From positions 1 to 42,887 of the forward strand of contig CANRNQ010000020.1 in assembly GCA_947632045.1 (NCBI GenBank): a DNA stretch of 42,887 nucleotides, given 5' to 3'. The notes under the pieces are model-generated. The model was given only the letters and a program-made list of their open reading frames with translations, did not search any database and was not told the origin of the DNA. The stretch comes from an uncultured Clostridia bacterium (GTDB lineage Bacteria; Bacillota; Clostridia; Oscillospirales; Acutalibacteraceae). Made by a program: the position numbers and the translations under genes. Of the stretch, positions 1 to 9,101 are shown in pieces. How positions within the stretch are numbered: position 1 is the stretch's first letter; the number at the start of each line of letters is the position of its first letter.

Positions 1-189
1 TCCGCCTATTGTCAAGGGCTTTCTTGGAATTTTTTTAAGGCTCAAGGGCTTTTTCTTTCGGTTAAAGTCCTTGCCTTTAATGCTTGTTCTGCCCTCGCGA
101 CAGCTTTTTTATTATATCAACCCTCTTTAGGTTTGTCAAGGATTTTTTGAAATATTTTTCAAAATCTTTTTGCGGGGGGGTGAGCGTAT
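1..189. repeat. AT-rich non-coding edge with short direct repeats
   Basis: No convincing gene is seen here. The 11-base word TCAAGGGCTTT occurs at 12-22 and 42-52, and a variant (TCAAGGATTTT) lies at 136-146. A short hairpin (TTTTGAAA with TTTCAAAA) follows near 145-164. CGCGACAGC at 96-104 matches the terminal sequence of the palindromic element that begins at 190. The tract looks like a repeated intergenic boundary, possibly where an assembly broke. The nature of the repeat is inferred. Confidence 0.4.
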
Positions 190-450
190 GCTGTCGCGTT
201 TACTCGTTTTTATTTTGTGCTTGTTTATGGCGCCTCGGGCGGCGGCCGGCTGATTTTCGCCTGCGGCGAAAATCAGCGAAAAAAACGCGGCGCACAGTTC
301 ACTCTCTCGCTTCGGAGCACGTTTATTTTCGCAGGAAAAATATTTCGGCCGCGTGCAAATTTCGCCGCGTTTTTTCAGCGCGGCTCCGCCGCGCGGGCCG
401 CCGCCCGAACCTCACCTCTCGCACAAAGTTGAGAAGCATCACGCGACAGC
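190..450. repeat. Palindromic element A (nested inverted repeats)
   Basis: A 261 bp non-coding element bounded by a 10 bp inverted repeat: GCTGTCGCGT at 190-199 and ACGCGACAGC at 441-450. Inside are four more perfect inverted pairs. Arm 1 is 13 bp (235-247 with 396-408). A hairpin has a 12 bp stem (250-261 with 265-276, loop TGC). Arm 2 is 13 bp (280-292 with 363-375). A second hairpin has a 7 bp stem (378-384 with 388-394, loop TCC). An outer pair TTTGTGC/GCACAAA lies at 214-220 and 421-427. The centre (293-362) is too short to encode a protein. Two relatives lie at 20256-20481 and 23040-23257. Confidence 0.85.
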
Positions 451-481
451 CTTCTCTGTGCGGCGTAGAAAACCTCTCTGC

Positions 482-518
482 AAAAATCCGCATACCATAT
501 TATAGTATGCAGATTTTT
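482..518 (-). terminator. Terminator after dusB
   Basis: A 14 bp inverted repeat (482-495 with 505-518, one T-G pair, 9-base loop) lies 12 bases beyond the dusB stop codon. On the minus strand it ends in a run of T. It closes the two-gene dusB transcript. Confidence 0.75.
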
Positions 519-530
519 GAACTCTGTTAT

Positions 531-1508
531 TCATTTTACTCCCTGCTTCAGCGCCTCAAAACGCACTCTGTATATCAGCCTTTCAACATCGTCGAGGCTG
601 CTTACAGTGCCCGCCTCGTTGCGAAACGAGGCAGCGCCGCGAAAGCCCTTGAGATACCAGCCGATATGCTTTCTCGCCTCGCGTATGCCTATCCTCTCGC
701 CCTTATATTCGCAAGCAAGCTTTATGTGCTTATACATAACGGTCAGGCGTTCGTCTATCGACGGCGGGACTATAAACGTATCCCTGCTAAAATACGCGTT
801 TATCTGACGGAATATCCATGGGTTTCCGAGCGCGCCCCTGCCTATCATTATATAGTCGCAGCCCGTATATTCATACATCGCCGCGGCAGAGCGGGCGTCG
901 GTTATATCGCCGTTGCCTATCACCGGTATATCAAGCTCCTGCTTTAGCTGCGCGATAATATCCCAATCGGCTTTGCCGCTGTAAAACTGATCCCTCGTTC
1001 TGCCGTGAATAGTCAGCGCGTCGGCTCCGCCTTCCTCGCAGTACTTAGCCACCTCAAGCGCGTTTACGCTGTCGCCGTCCCAGCCCTTGCGTATCTTTAC
1101 CGTCACGGGAATATCGACGGCTCGCTTAACCGCTCTCACGATTTCGCCGCACAGCTTGGGATTTTTCATAAGGGCGCAGCCGCTGCCGCCGCCGCTTATT
1201 TTAGGCGCGGGGCAGCCCATATTTATATCTATCACATCGGGCTTGTACTTCATTGCAAATTTCGCCGCATAAGCCATAGTTTTCGGCTCGTCGCCGAAAA
1301 TCTGAACGGCGGACGGGCAAGCCGCATCGGACTCCATGAGCTGGGCCGATTTTTCGCTGTGGTAGGAGATACCCTTGGAGCTGACCATCTCGGTCACTAC
1401 GTAGGACGCTCCGAAGTCGGCGCATATACGCCGAAAGGCTCTGTCCGCGACCCCCGCCATCGGCGCAAGGGCGGCATATCCGCCTATTTCAACATTACCT
1501 ATTTTCAT
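531..1508 (-). CDS. dusB: tRNA-dihydrouridine synthase DusB
   Basis: FMN-dependent enzyme that reduces specific uridines in the tRNA D-loop to dihydrouridine using NAD(P)H. The 325-residue protein has the usual family length. It opens with the barrel start LAPMAGVADRAFR (about 14-26), carries the INMGCPAPK motif whose Cys99 corresponds to the conserved active-site cysteine, and ends the TIM barrel with the phosphate-binding GRGALGNPW segment near residue 225. A helical C-terminal domain follows. The ATG start is preceded by AAGGAGCGTTT. It lies 9 bases after the upstream membrane-protein gene, so the two are probably co-transcribed. DusB is the usual Firmicutes member; assignment to B rather than another Dus subgroup is inferred. 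Confidence 0.93.
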   Translation of the reverse strand: MKIGNVEIGGYAALAPMAGVADRAFRRICADFGASYVVTEMVSSKGISYHSEKSAQLMESDAACPSAVQIFGDEPKTMAYAAKFAMKYKPDVIDINMGCPAPKISGGGSGCALMKNPKLCGEIVRAVKRAVDIPVTVKIRKGWDGDSVNALEVAKYCEEGGADALTIHGRTRDQFYSGKADWDIIAQLKQELDIPVIGNGDITDARSAAAMYEYTGCDYIMIGRGALGNPWIFRQINAYFSRDTFIVPPSIDERLTVMYKHIKLACEYKGERIGIREARKHIGWYLKGFRGAASFRNEAGTVSSLDDVERLIYRVRFEALKQGVK

Positions 1509-1517
1509 AAACGCTCC

Positions 1518-2306
1518 TTATCTCGCTGCTGCGGTCGCGCCCTCGGTCTGCGTGTAGGCGTCGGTGTCGGTGCCGTCGGAGGCATACTGCATATGATTAT
1601 AAACGGATATCAAAAAGTCGTCCGGATATGTTTTGTCGAGAAATTCTTCAAAGGAGTTTTTGGCTTCTATTCCCTGATGTCTGGCTGTCATTCTGTTGAC
1701 GGCAACAGAGGATATGAATATATTCAAAAGCATAAATAAAAGAAGCACCCACGTCAGCGGATAACCCACTTTATTTGGAATAGCCTCGACGAGCTTTGAA
1801 ACGAGCGGATATACAAACTTCATCCACACCATAGCGAGGAAACCCCATATACCGGCGTATAGCAGGCAAGTTCTTCCGTTTATATTGCCCCACATATCGC
1901 TGTAATCCCACGAAACTGTGCCTATGAAGGTCTCTTGGTACCAGCTGCAAGCGTACTCGCTCACCGCGCCGATAAAGGCTCCTAAAAGGAATGTCCAGAA
2001 ATCGCGCTTATTTCTCAGCCAATAAAGGCAAAGCGTGATCAAGACTACCCCCACTCCGTAAACCGGATTAAAAGGGCCGTAGACGACTCCCTGACGCGAT
2101 TCATATCTGTGATCCACGATCAAGCAGAATATGACCTCGCAGACGACCCCAAGGAAGCTGCCTATGAGGAATATCCACACGAGCTTATAAAAGTTCAGCC
2201 CGCTTGCAAAGCTCTTTTTCAATTTTTTTATATCTAAAGCGTCTGATTTTTTGTTTTCCGTATCGCCGGCCTCTTGCGGCCTTGCTTCAAGGTTCTCGGT
2301 CTTCAT
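1518..2306 (-). CDS. Multi-pass membrane protein, putative ABC-transporter type IV (CmpB-like) family
   Basis: Predicted integral membrane protein of 262 residues. After a charged cytoplasmic N-terminus of about 40 residues there are several hydrophobic stretches: LVWIFLIGSFLGVVCEVIFC, a segment around GPFNPVYGVGVVLITL, one near WTFLLGAFIGAVSEY, one near CLLYAGIWGFLAMVWM, and a last one near TWVLLLFMLLNIFISS. The GVVYGPFNPVYG and SWDYSD motifs are typical of the family named putative ABC-transporter type IV (PF06541). No substrate is known and no ATPase is adjacent, so transport is only a family label. The ATG at 2306 is preferred over a TTG one codon upstream. It sits in an operon with dusB behind a consensus promoter. 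Confidence 0.75.
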   Translation of the reverse strand: MKTENLEARPQEAGDTENKKSDALDIKKLKKSFASGLNFYKLVWIFLIGSFLGVVCEVIFCLIVDHRYESRQGVVYGPFNPVYGVGVVLITLCLYWLRNKRDFWTFLLGAFIGAVSEYACSWYQETFIGTVSWDYSDMWGNINGRTCLLYAGIWGFLAMVWMKFVYPLVSKLVEAIPNKVGYPLTWVLLLFMLLNIFISSVAVNRMTARHQGIEAKNSFEEFLDKTYPDDFLISVYNHMQYASDGTDTDAYTQTEGATAAAR

Positions 2307-2344
2307 CAATCGAGCGATCCTTTCTTAATTTTATTATCTATAAA

Positions 2345-2373
2345 ATTATACTTTTTAAGCTCTGTCGTGTCAA
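2345..2373 (-). promoter_or_regulatory. Promoter of the membrane protein-dusB operon
   Basis: Reading the minus strand, TTGACA (2373-2368) and TATAAT (2350-2345) are separated by 17 bases. This is a full sigma-70/sigma-A consensus match about 40 bases upstream of the start codon. Confidence 0.85.
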
Positions 2374-2460
2374 ATCCTTTTTATGGCTGCGATATTTTCA
2401 TATCAAGCTTTGCAATGCGAAGCACCGCATTTTATTTTTTTGGCAAGGCGTTTGCTTAAC

Positions 2461-2495
2461 AAAAAACAAGGGCTCGAACCATAGATTCGAACCCT
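2461..2495 (-). terminator. Terminator after tuf
   Basis: AGGGTTCGAA pairs with TTCGAGCCCT (one G-T pair, 7-base loop), followed on the minus strand by TGTTTTTT. It lies 36 bases beyond the tuf stop codon and ends the str operon. Confidence 0.85.
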
Positions 2496-2530
2496 GAGTT
2501 TATAATTTAATTCTATTTTACAGACTTAAA

Positions 2531-3733
2531 TTACTCGTTGATAGCGGTAACAACGCCTGAGCCTACTGTTCTGCCGCCCTCACGGATAGCGAAACGAAGA
2601 CCTTCCTCGATAGCGATCGGGGTGATGAGCTCAACGTCCATCTCTACGTTATCTCCGGGCATACACATCTCTGTACCCTCCGGAAGAGCAATAACGCCTG
2701 TAACGTCGGTTGTTCTGAAATAGAACTGCGGACGATAGTTGTTAAAGAACGGAGTATGACGGCCGCCCTCGTCCTTAGTAAGAACGTAAACCTGGCCGTG
2801 GAACTTTGTGTGCGGGTGAATTGTGCCTGGCTTTGCAAGAACTTGTCCTCTCTCGATCTCTGTTCTCTGAACGCCACGGAGAAGCGCGCCTACGTTGTCG
2901 CCTGCCTCAGCATAGTCAAGAGTCTTTCTGAACATTTCAAGTCCGGTAACAACTACCTTTCTCTTTTCGTCTGTAAGACCAACAATCTCAACCTCTTCGT
3001 TGACCTTGATCATGCCCCTTTCAACTCTACCTGTTGCAACTGTGCCGCGTCCTGTAATTGTGAACACGTCCTCAACAGGCATAAGGAACGGCTGATCAGC
3101 CTTACGCTCAGGGGTCGGGATATACTCGTCAACAGCGTCCATGAGCTCGTGAATACACTTGTACTCAGGAGCGTTTGTGTCAGTTGATGTGCTGGTGAGC
3201 GCAACATAAGCAGAGCCGCGGATGATCGGTGTGTCGTCGCCCGGGAACTCATACTCGTCGAGGAGCTCGCGAATTTCCATCTCAACAAGATCAAGAAGCT
3301 CGTCGTCGTCAACTTGGTCTGTCTTATTCATGAATACTACGATATAAGGAACGCCAACCTGTCTTGAAAGAAGGATGTGCTCTCTTGTCTGCGGCATCGG
3401 GCCGTCAGCAGCTGAAACAACAAGGATAGCGCCGTCCATCTGAGCAGCGCCCGTGATCATGTTCTTAACATAATCGGCGTGACCCGGGCAGTCAACGTGA
3501 GCATAGTGACGCTTATCTGTTTCATACTCAACGTGAGCTGTATTGATTGTAATACCACGCTCTCTCTCCTCAGGAGCCTTATCGATGTTTGCGTAATCCT
3601 CAAACGCAGCCTTACCCTCAAGGTTTAACACCTTTGTGATAGCAGCTGTAAGAGTCGTCTTGCCGTGGTCAACGTGTCCGATTGTACCAATGTTAATATG
3701 CGGCTTAGTTCTTTCAAATTTTGCTTTTGCCAT
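2531..3733 (-). CDS. tuf: Elongation factor Tu
   Basis: GTPase that delivers aminoacyl-tRNA to the ribosomal A site. The 400 residues match the usual length. The G domain shows GHVDHGKT (P-loop, about 18-25), the switch region [18 protein letters not shown] near 81, and NKTD near 136. Domains 2 and 3 follow, with [13 protein letters not shown] and the C-terminal [10 protein letters not shown]. The ATG start is preceded by AAGGGAGG. It is the last gene of the str operon, 87 bases downstream of fusA. Confidence 0.98.
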   Translation of the reverse strand: MAKAKFERTKPHINIGTIGHVDHGKTTLTAAITKVLNLEGKAAFEDYANIDKAPEERERGITINTAHVEYETDKRHYAHVDCPGHADYVKNMITGAAQMDGAILVVSAADGPMPQTREHILLSRQVGVPYIVVFMNKTDQVDDDELLDLVEMEIRELLDEYEFPGDDTPIIRGSAYVALTSTSTDTNAPEYKCIHELMDAVDEYIPTPERKADQPFLMPVEDVFTITGRGTVATGRVERGMIKVNEEVEIVGLTDEKRKVVVTGLEMFRKTLDYAEAGDNVGALLRGVQRTEIERGQVLAKPGTIHPHTKFHGQVYVLTKDEGGRHTPFFNNYRPQFYFRTTDVTGVIALPEGTEMCMPGDNVEMDVELITPIAIEEGLRFAIREGGRTVGSGVVTAINE

Positions 3734-3820
3734 TGGAATTTCCTCCCTTGAATAAATTATAATTAGGTCTTAAAGTTATTTTAGCAATTTTGAATGAAAA
3801 TTGCAATACTATTTTTAAAA

Positions 3821-5917
3821 TTATTCCTCACTCTTCTTGCGGGCTGTGATAATAGCCTCGCCGACCGACTTCGGAACCTCTGCATAGTGGCTCGGCTCCA
3901 TAACATACTGACCGCGTCCCTGAGTCTTTGAACGCATATCAGTAGCATATCCGAACATCTCTGAAAGCGGAACATGAGCGTTGATCCTCTGGGCGCCGTT
4001 TTCGGCCTCCATGCCCTGGATCATACCGCGGCGCGAGTTGAGGTCGCCGATAACGTCTCCCATGTACTCCTCGGGAACTATTACGGTAACCTTCATGATA
4101 GGCTCCAAAAGAACCGGATCGGCCTTTTGCATAGCCTCCTTGAACGCCATTGAGCCCGCTATCTTAAACGCCATTTCAGACGAGTCTACCTCGTGGTAGG
4201 ATCCGTCGTAAAGCTCAACCTTTACGTCAACTACGTTGTAGCCCGCCAAAACGCCGCTGAGCATAGCGCCCTGTATACCCTGGTCTACCGCCGGAATATA
4301 TTCCTTTGGAACGGCTCCGCCGACAACCGAATTTACAAACTCGTAGCCCTTTGTCGGGTTAGGCTCAATTCTGATCTTAACGTGACCGTACTGACCCTTA
4401 CCACCCGACTGCCTTGCGTACTTCTTGTCAACGTCGGCGTTGCGGCGTATGGTTTCCTTATATGCAACCTGCGGCTTGCCTATATTAGCCTCTACCTTAA
4501 ATTCACGAAGAAGTCTGTCAACGATTATCTCAAGGTGAAGCTCGCCCATGCCGGCGATTATCGTCTGGCCGGTTTCCTCATCGGTATAAGCCTTAAAGGT
4601 CGGGTCCTCTTCTGCAAGCTTTGCAAGGGCGATGCCCATTTTCTCCTGGCCTGCCTTTGTCTTAGGCTCTATCGCAACTCTGATAACAGGCTCGGGGAAC
4701 TCCATAGACTCAAGAATAATAGGATGCTTTTCGTCGCAGAGAGTATCACCCGTCGTCGTGTTTTTAAGTCCGATAGCGGCGGCGATATCGCCCGAATAGC
4801 AGGTATCTATGTCCTTTCTGTCGTTGGCGTGCATCTGAACGATACGGCCTATTCTCTCGTTGTTATCCTTTGTAGAGTTGTAAACGGTCGAGCCCGCGGT
4901 TACAACGCCGGAATATACTCTGAAGAAGCAGAGCTTTCCGACAAAGGGGTCGGTAGCGATTTTAAATGCGAGAGCCGAGAACGGCTCTTCGTCCGAGGAA
5001 TGGCGAACCTCTTCCTCGTCGGTTTCCGGATTCACGCCCTTAATAGCGGGAACGTCCGTCGGAGCCGGCATATAGTCTACAATAGCGTCAAGCAGCTTCT
5101 GAACGCCCTTGTTTCTGTATGAGGTTCCGCAGGTGACCGGCACCATTGTGTTGGCGATAGTGCTTTTTCTTATAGTAGTCTTGATCTCTTCTTCGGTAAG
5201 CTCCTCACCGTTGAAGTATTTTTCCATAAGAGCTTCGTCCTGCTCGGCAACGTGCTCGATAAGCTCGTCGTGATATTTCTGCGCAAGCTCTTTTAAATCG
5301 TCGGGAATATCCTCTTCTCTCATGTCCTTGCCGAGGTCGTCGTAATAAACCTCCGCCTTCATCTTAACGAGGTCGATTATTCCCTTGAAGTCGTCCTCAG
5401 CCCCTATCGGAATCTGGATCGGAACCGCGTTACACTTGAGTCTGTCCTTCATCATCTGCACAACGCGGAAAAAGTCCGCGCCCATGATGTCCATTTTATT
5501 GACATACACCATTCGCGGAACGCCGTAGTTGTCAGCCTGACGCCAAACCGTTTCGGACTGCGGCTCAACTCCGCCCTTTGCACAAAGAACGGTTACGGAG
5601 CCGTCCAAAACTCTGAGCGAACGCTCAACCTCGACCGTGAAGTCAACGTGTCCCGGTGTGTCGATAATATTTATTCTTACATCCTTGCCCTTGCTGTCTT
5701 TCCAGAAGCAAGTCGTTGCAGCAGAGGTTATAGTTATACCTCTCTCCTGCTCCTGTACCATCCAGTCCATGGTGGCGCCGCCGTCATGAACCTCGCCTAT
5801 TTTATGGTTGATACCGGTGTAAAAAAGGATACGCTCTGTTGTGGTGGTTTTACCGGCATCAATGTGAGCCATGATACCGATATTTCTTGTTTGTTCAAGA
5901 GACACCTGTCTGCCCAT
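3821..5917 (-). CDS. fusA: Elongation factor G
   Basis: Translocase GTPase that moves the tRNA-mRNA complex after peptide bond formation and, with RRF, helps recycle ribosomes. The 698 residues are full length. The N-terminal G domain has [14 protein letters not shown] (about 17-30), [20 protein letters not shown] and NKMD. The later domains include the GMGELHLEI segment of domain III and the [12 protein letters not shown] segment of domain IV. The start is [15 protein letters not shown] behind an AAGGAGG-type site. It follows rpsG by 18 bases, the classical str order. Confidence 0.98.
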   Translation of the reverse strand: MGRQVSLEQTRNIGIMAHIDAGKTTTTERILFYTGINHKIGEVHDGGATMDWMVQEQERGITITSAATTCFWKDSKGKDVRINIIDTPGHVDFTVEVERSLRVLDGSVTVLCAKGGVEPQSETVWRQADNYGVPRMVYVNKMDIMGADFFRVVQMMKDRLKCNAVPIQIPIGAEDDFKGIIDLVKMKAEVYYDDLGKDMREEDIPDDLKELAQKYHDELIEHVAEQDEALMEKYFNGEELTEEEIKTTIRKSTIANTMVPVTCGTSYRNKGVQKLLDAIVDYMPAPTDVPAIKGVNPETDEEEVRHSSDEEPFSALAFKIATDPFVGKLCFFRVYSGVVTAGSTVYNSTKDNNERIGRIVQMHANDRKDIDTCYSGDIAAAIGLKNTTTGDTLCDEKHPIILESMEFPEPVIRVAIEPKTKAGQEKMGIALAKLAEEDPTFKAYTDEETGQTIIAGMGELHLEIIVDRLLREFKVEANIGKPQVAYKETIRRNADVDKKYARQSGGKGQYGHVKIRIEPNPTKGYEFVNSVVGGAVPKEYIPAVDQGIQGAMLSGVLAGYNVVDVKVELYDGSYHEVDSSEMAFKIAGSMAFKEAMQKADPVLLEPIMKVTVIVPEEYMGDVIGDLNSRRGMIQGMEAENGAQRINAHVPLSEMFGYATDMRSKTQGRGQYVMEPSHYAEVPKSVGEAIITARKKSEE

Positions 5918-5935
5918 AAAATCCTCCTTGATAAA

Positions 5936-6406
5936 TTACCATCTGTAATGTGCAAACGCTTTGTTCGCCTCTGCCATCTTGTGTGTGTCGTCGCGCTTTT
6001 TGGCGGCGCCGCCGGCACCGTTGACAGCGTCGAGGATCTCGCCTGCGAGTCTTTCCTTCATTGTCTTTTCGCTTCTCGCTCTTGAATATGTCGAGATCCA
6101 GCGAAGACCCAATGTCTGTCTTCTCTCGGGGCGAACCTCCATAGGAACCTGGTAGGTGGCGCCGCCGACGCGGCGAGCCTTTACCTCCAATACAGGCATT
6201 ACGTTTTCCATAGCCTGTTCAAAGACCTCGAGGGCCTCTTTTCCTGTTTTCTCGCTGATGATCTCGAACGCGCCGTAAACAATCTTCTGGGCTACGCCCT
6301 TTTTGCCGTCATACATAATATTATTGATAAGACGGGTAACGAGCTTTGAATTGTAAAGCGGATCCGGCAGAACATCGCGTTTTGCTATTGAGCCTCTTCT
6401 TGGCAC
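5936..6406 (-). CDS. rpsG: 30S ribosomal protein S7
   Basis: Primary 16S rRNA-binding protein of the small-subunit head. Starting at the GTG at 6406 gives 156 residues, the exact usual bacterial length, beginning (M)[30 protein letters not shown] lies directly upstream of that GTG. A longer reading from 6514 would add 36 residues unlike any S7. [12 protein letters not shown] and [13 protein letters not shown] are family hallmarks. It lies between rpsL and fusA. In E. coli S7 represses its operon by binding the rpsL-rpsG spacer; here the spacer is 166 bases and I could not match that site. Confidence 0.96.
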   Translation of the reverse strand: MPRRGSIAKRDVLPDPLYNSKLVTRLINNIMYDGKKGVAQKIVYGAFEIISEKTGKEALEVFEQAMENVMPVLEVKARRVGGATYQVPMEVRPERRQTLGLRWISTYSRARSEKTMKERLAGEILDAVNGAGGAAKKRDDTHKMAEANKAFAHYRW

Positions 6407-6572
6407 TTTACTTCCCTCCTTCACAAAATTAGAGATATCATAGGTACTCGAAAGCGACAAACTCCCGTTGGCCAATACAAAAGGCTCTATAATATCATAT
6501 ATATAAAAGCACATTTGTATTGTACTGGTTTAATTTAAGTAACCTTTCCCTTGGGTAGCTGCCAATTCCTTA

Positions 6573-6992
6573 TTATTTACCTGCCTTCGGGCGCTTTGCG
6601 CCGTACTTAGAGCGAGCCTGCATACGCTTTGCAACGCCCTGAGCGTCGAGAGTTCCTCTTATGATGTGGTAACGCACACCAGGGAGGTCCTTAACTCTTC
6701 CGCCTCTGATAAGAACAACCGAGTGTTCCTGCAGATTATGGCCCACACCGGGAATATAAGAACTGACTTCGATACCGTTGGAAAGTCTTACTCTGGCGAT
6801 TTTTCTGAGAGCTGAGTTAGGCTTCTTCGGGGTAGCTGTTTTAACGGCGGTGCACACGCCTCTTTTCTGCGGCGAGCTCTGATCGATAGCTCTGCGCTTT
6901 TTAGCGTTCCAGCCCTTTAAGAGAGCAGGAGCCTTCGCCTTTTTTTCAGATACCTCACGACCCTTGCGAACCAATTGGTTAAAGGTTGGCAT
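6573..6992 (-). CDS. rpsL: 30S ribosomal protein S12
   Basis: Decoding-centre protein of the small subunit. The ATG at 6992 gives 139 residues, [13 protein letters not shown] onward, with GGAGG 8 bases upstream. A longer frame from 7130 is read-through upstream sequence. The conserved [19 protein letters not shown] and [17 protein letters not shown] segments hold the residues where streptomycin-resistance changes are known in other bacteria. The lysine of KKPNSALRK is present, which is the sensitive-type sequence. It is the first gene of the str operon. Confidence 0.97.
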   Translation of the reverse strand: MPTFNQLVRKGREVSEKKAKAPALLKGWNAKKRRAIDQSSPQKRGVCTAVKTATPKKPNSALRKIARVRLSNGIEVSSYIPGVGHNLQEHSVVLIRGGRVKDLPGVRYHIIRGTLDAQGVAKRMQARSKYGAKRPKAGK

Positions 6993-7155
6993 AATTTTCC
7001 TCCTTTCAAAATTTTTCATCGCGGCTATTATTCCGCAAAAATGTGCAAATATTACACTTATTGGTAATAGACACATTTTTATGCCTAAAGCGGCGGTTTT
7101 TAAACACTTCACACATAAGCGAAGCTGCAAAATGGCCGCAACTTGGCAATTAGAT

Positions 7156-7185
7156 ATTTTAACACAAACGGTGGTAAAATGTCAA
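7156..7185 (-). promoter_or_regulatory. str operon promoter
   Basis: On the minus strand, TTGACA (7185-7180), an 18-base spacer and TAAAAT (7161-7156) precede rpsL by about 160 bases. It is the only strong promoter seen upstream of the str operon, and it is back to back with the tRNA promoter. Confidence 0.75.
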
Positions 7186-7252
7186 CTTAAATTTTCCTTT
7201 CCTCACGCAATTCCGGCGTCCGGGGCAAAAGCTAAAAAGTATCGCCGCGACG

Positions 7253-7281
7253 TTGACAAAGCATTTATTTTACGATATAAT
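7253..7281 (+). promoter_or_regulatory. tRNA-Pro promoter
   Basis: TTGACA (7253-7258), a 17-base spacer and TATAAT (7276-7281) give a perfect consensus, as expected for a stable RNA gene. The tRNA starts 24 bases after the -10 box. Confidence 0.9.
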
Positions 7282-7304
7282 AAATAGGCTTTAAAAATTC
7301 GCGC

Positions 7305-7381
7305 CGAGGTGTAACTCAGTTTGGTAGAGTGCTTGGTTTGGGACCAAGATGCCGCAGGTTCAAGTCCTGTCACCTCGACCA
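7305..7381 (+). tRNA. tRNA-Pro (anticodon UGG)
   Basis: The acceptor stem CGAGGTG (7305-7311) pairs with CACCTCG (7371-7377). The anticodon stem CTTGG/CCAAG encloses the loop TTTGGGA, giving anticodon TGG. The T arm GCAGG-TTCAAGT-CCTGT is intact. The 3' CCA is encoded (7379-7381). UGG reads all proline codons when suitably modified. Confidence 0.96.
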
Positions 7382-7383
7382 CG

Positions 7384-7421
7384 TCGCGGCAGGCCTTTGC
7401 GGCTTGCCGCGATTTATTTTT
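7384..7421 (+). terminator. Terminator after tRNA-Pro
   Basis: TCGCGGCA (7384-7391) pairs with TGCCGCGA (7405-7412), with inner GCC/GGC pairing. The T-rich tail TTTATTTTT follows. It begins three bases after the encoded CCA. Confidence 0.85.
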
Positions 7422-7609
7422 GCAAATCATCGCGCCGCTTTTCGAGTCTTCGCACCTTCTCCCGGGGAAGTCCGAGTTTATCGGGCTTTTTGCATTTTAC
7501 GGGCATATTTAAGCGCTATTGATTCGTGTCTGCATCAATTGCCTACGCCCGAAAAGCCGATATCAGCGAACGTCAAAATTAAAGTGTGGCATATCGCAGG
7601 AAAATGTGG

Positions 7610-7615
7610 TAGAAT
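7610..7615 (+). promoter_or_regulatory. Extended -10 element for the M20 amidohydrolase
   Basis: TGG-TAGAAT lies 28 bases before the start codon. The match is an extended -10 with no clear -35. The site is tentative. Confidence 0.4.
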
Positions 7616-7643
7616 AAATTTATAACAAATCGGGGGTGAGCTT

Positions 7644-8879
7644 ATGGACAAGGCTTTCAAAACAGACGGCCTGCTTCTGTTGAACGAGGCGAAAACACTA
7701 CAGCCCGAGCTGACAGCTATAAGACGGGATTTGCATCAGCACCCGGAGGTGGGCTTTGAGCTTCCATATACAAAAGCTTTTGTCATGCAGAAGCTAAAGG
7801 AGCTCGGCTATGAGCCCAAGGAGATGGGCAAGGCAGGAATAATAGCCTTAGCGGGCGGAAAAAGGCTCGGCAAAACCATCTTACTTCGGGCAGACATGGA
7901 CGCGCTACCTCTTCAAGAGGAGGCCGAGGTCGAGTATCGCAGCAAAAGCGCAGGCAAAATGCACGGCTGCGGTCACGATATGCACACGGCAATGTTGCTT
8001 GGCGCAGCTGAGCTTTTGAAAAAGCACGAGGACGAGATAATCGGCACGGTAAAGCTTGAATTTCAGCCCGCCGAGGAGATATTTCAAGGCTCGCCGGATA
8101 TGCTTAACGCAGGTCTTCTTGAAAATCCTCATGTAGACGCTGCCGTAATGATTCATGTCACTGCGGGAATGCCGCTGCGATCCGGAACGGTGATCGTGTC
8201 GGGCGGAGGTATCTCATCTACATCATGCGAGCAATATCATATTACGGTGAAGGGGAAGGGCGGCCATGGCTCAACGCCGCACGAGGCGATAGACCCTATC
8301 ACAGCAGCCGCCCATATTCACATTGCGCTCCAGGAAATAACCAGCCGCGAGCTCGACGGCAATCAGTTCGGAATCTTTACCACCGGCCGTTTTGAAGCCG
8401 GAAAAGCGTCTAACGTCATTCCCGACGTTGCGGAAATGTGGGGAACTATCCGCACGGTCGACCCCGAGAACGAGCTTGGCGAGCTCATTAAAACGCGCAT
8501 GAAGCAAATCTGTGAGGGAGTCGGCGCTGCCTTTCGCTGTCAAGCCTCGGTGGAGTTTTATGATTATTGTCCCTGCATGGTCATTGACACGCAATTAGCC
8601 GAGAGCGTGATGGGCTATATGAAGGAGCTGTTTGATACCGGCGCGATGGATCTGTCGATAATTTCAGGCGGAAAAGCAGGCGGCGGCAGCGAGGACTTTG
8701 CTTTTGTCAGCCACCGCGTTCCTACCGTCAGTATGTTTTTGACGGCGGGAAGCTCCAACGACGGATATATCTTTGGTCAGCACCACCCAAAGGTCAGGTT
8801 TGATGATTCCGTTGCGTATCGCGGCAGCGCGGCTTATGCATATACCTCTCTCCGTTGGCTGAGCGATAACGGCAAATAG
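7644..8879 (+). CDS. M20 family metallo-amidohydrolase (N-acyl-amino-acid type)
   Basis: Zinc-dependent cytoplasmic hydrolase that cleaves an N-acyl group from an amino acid or related amide. The family includes hippurate hydrolase, IAA-amino-acid hydrolase and N-acetyl-diaminopimelate deacetylase. The 411 residues cover the catalytic domain and an inserted dimerisation lid. Metal-site residues are visible: Cys109, His111 and His114 in HGCGHDMHT, Glu144-Glu145 in QPAEE, His171, and a late His in FGQHHPKVRFDD. There is no signal peptide. GGGGGTGAGCTT precedes the ATG. It stands alone between a tRNA and a terminator, so context gives no substrate. Confidence 0.88.
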   Translation: MDKAFKTDGLLLLNEAKTLQPELTAIRRDLHQHPEVGFELPYTKAFVMQKLKELGYEPKEMGKAGIIALAGGKRLGKTILLRADMDALPLQEEAEVEYRSKSAGKMHGCGHDMHTAMLLGAAELLKKHEDEIIGTVKLEFQPAEEIFQGSPDMLNAGLLENPHVDAAVMIHVTAGMPLRSGTVIVSGGGISSTSCEQYHITVKGKGGHGSTPHEAIDPITAAAHIHIALQEITSRELDGNQFGIFTTGRFEAGKASNVIPDVAEMWGTIRTVDPENELGELIKTRMKQICEGVGAAFRCQASVEFYDYCPCMVIDTQLAESVMGYMKELFDTGAMDLSIISGGKAGGGSEDFAFVSHRVPTVSMFLTAGSSNDGYIFGQHHPKVRFDDSVAYRGSAAYAYTSLRWLSDNGK

Positions 8880-8979
8880 GGCGGCGATAACGTCATATTA
8901 TCCATATATATTTCAGATTGATTCGAGCATTTGACCTTTTATATTTTCTCGACCGCTCCACAAAAGCAGCTACGATAAA

Positions 8980-9018
8980 AACCGGAGTCCACGAAAAGTG
9001 TGCTCCGGTTATTTTTTT
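8980..9018 (+). terminator. Terminator after the amidohydrolase
   Basis: AACCGGAG (8980-8987) pairs with CTCCGGTT (9003-9010), followed by ATTTTTTT. Confidence 0.85.
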
Positions 9019-9039
9019 ATAAACGTGCTTCGGCAGGGC

Positions 9040-9080
9040 AAAAAATTCCGGCGCAGAATAATCTTGCGCCGGAATTTTCC
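9040..9080 (-). terminator. Terminator of the 1264-residue surface-protein gene
   Basis: A 14 bp perfect stem (9042-9055 with 9065-9078) with a 9-base loop ends in a T run when read on the minus strand. A shorter T run on the other side may make it bidirectional. Confidence 0.8.
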
Positions 9081-9101
9081 TATTTTGAAAGAAGCCTTAA
9101 A

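Noticed and set aside
84..947. Long open frame on the plus strand at the left edge
   Set aside because: It runs through the palindromic element and then antisense to dusB. Its composition is Arg/Leu-rich nonsense and no start signal is seen.
2461..2495. tRNA T-arm-like sequence GGTTCGAA after tuf
   Set aside because: The rest of a tRNA fold is absent. The sequence is explained as a terminator stem with its T run.
7203..7430. Open frame antisense to the tRNA-Pro gene containing VTGLEPAASWSQT
   Set aside because: This is the well-known false frame read across the complement of a tRNA gene. It has no ribosome binding site and is fully explained by the tRNA.
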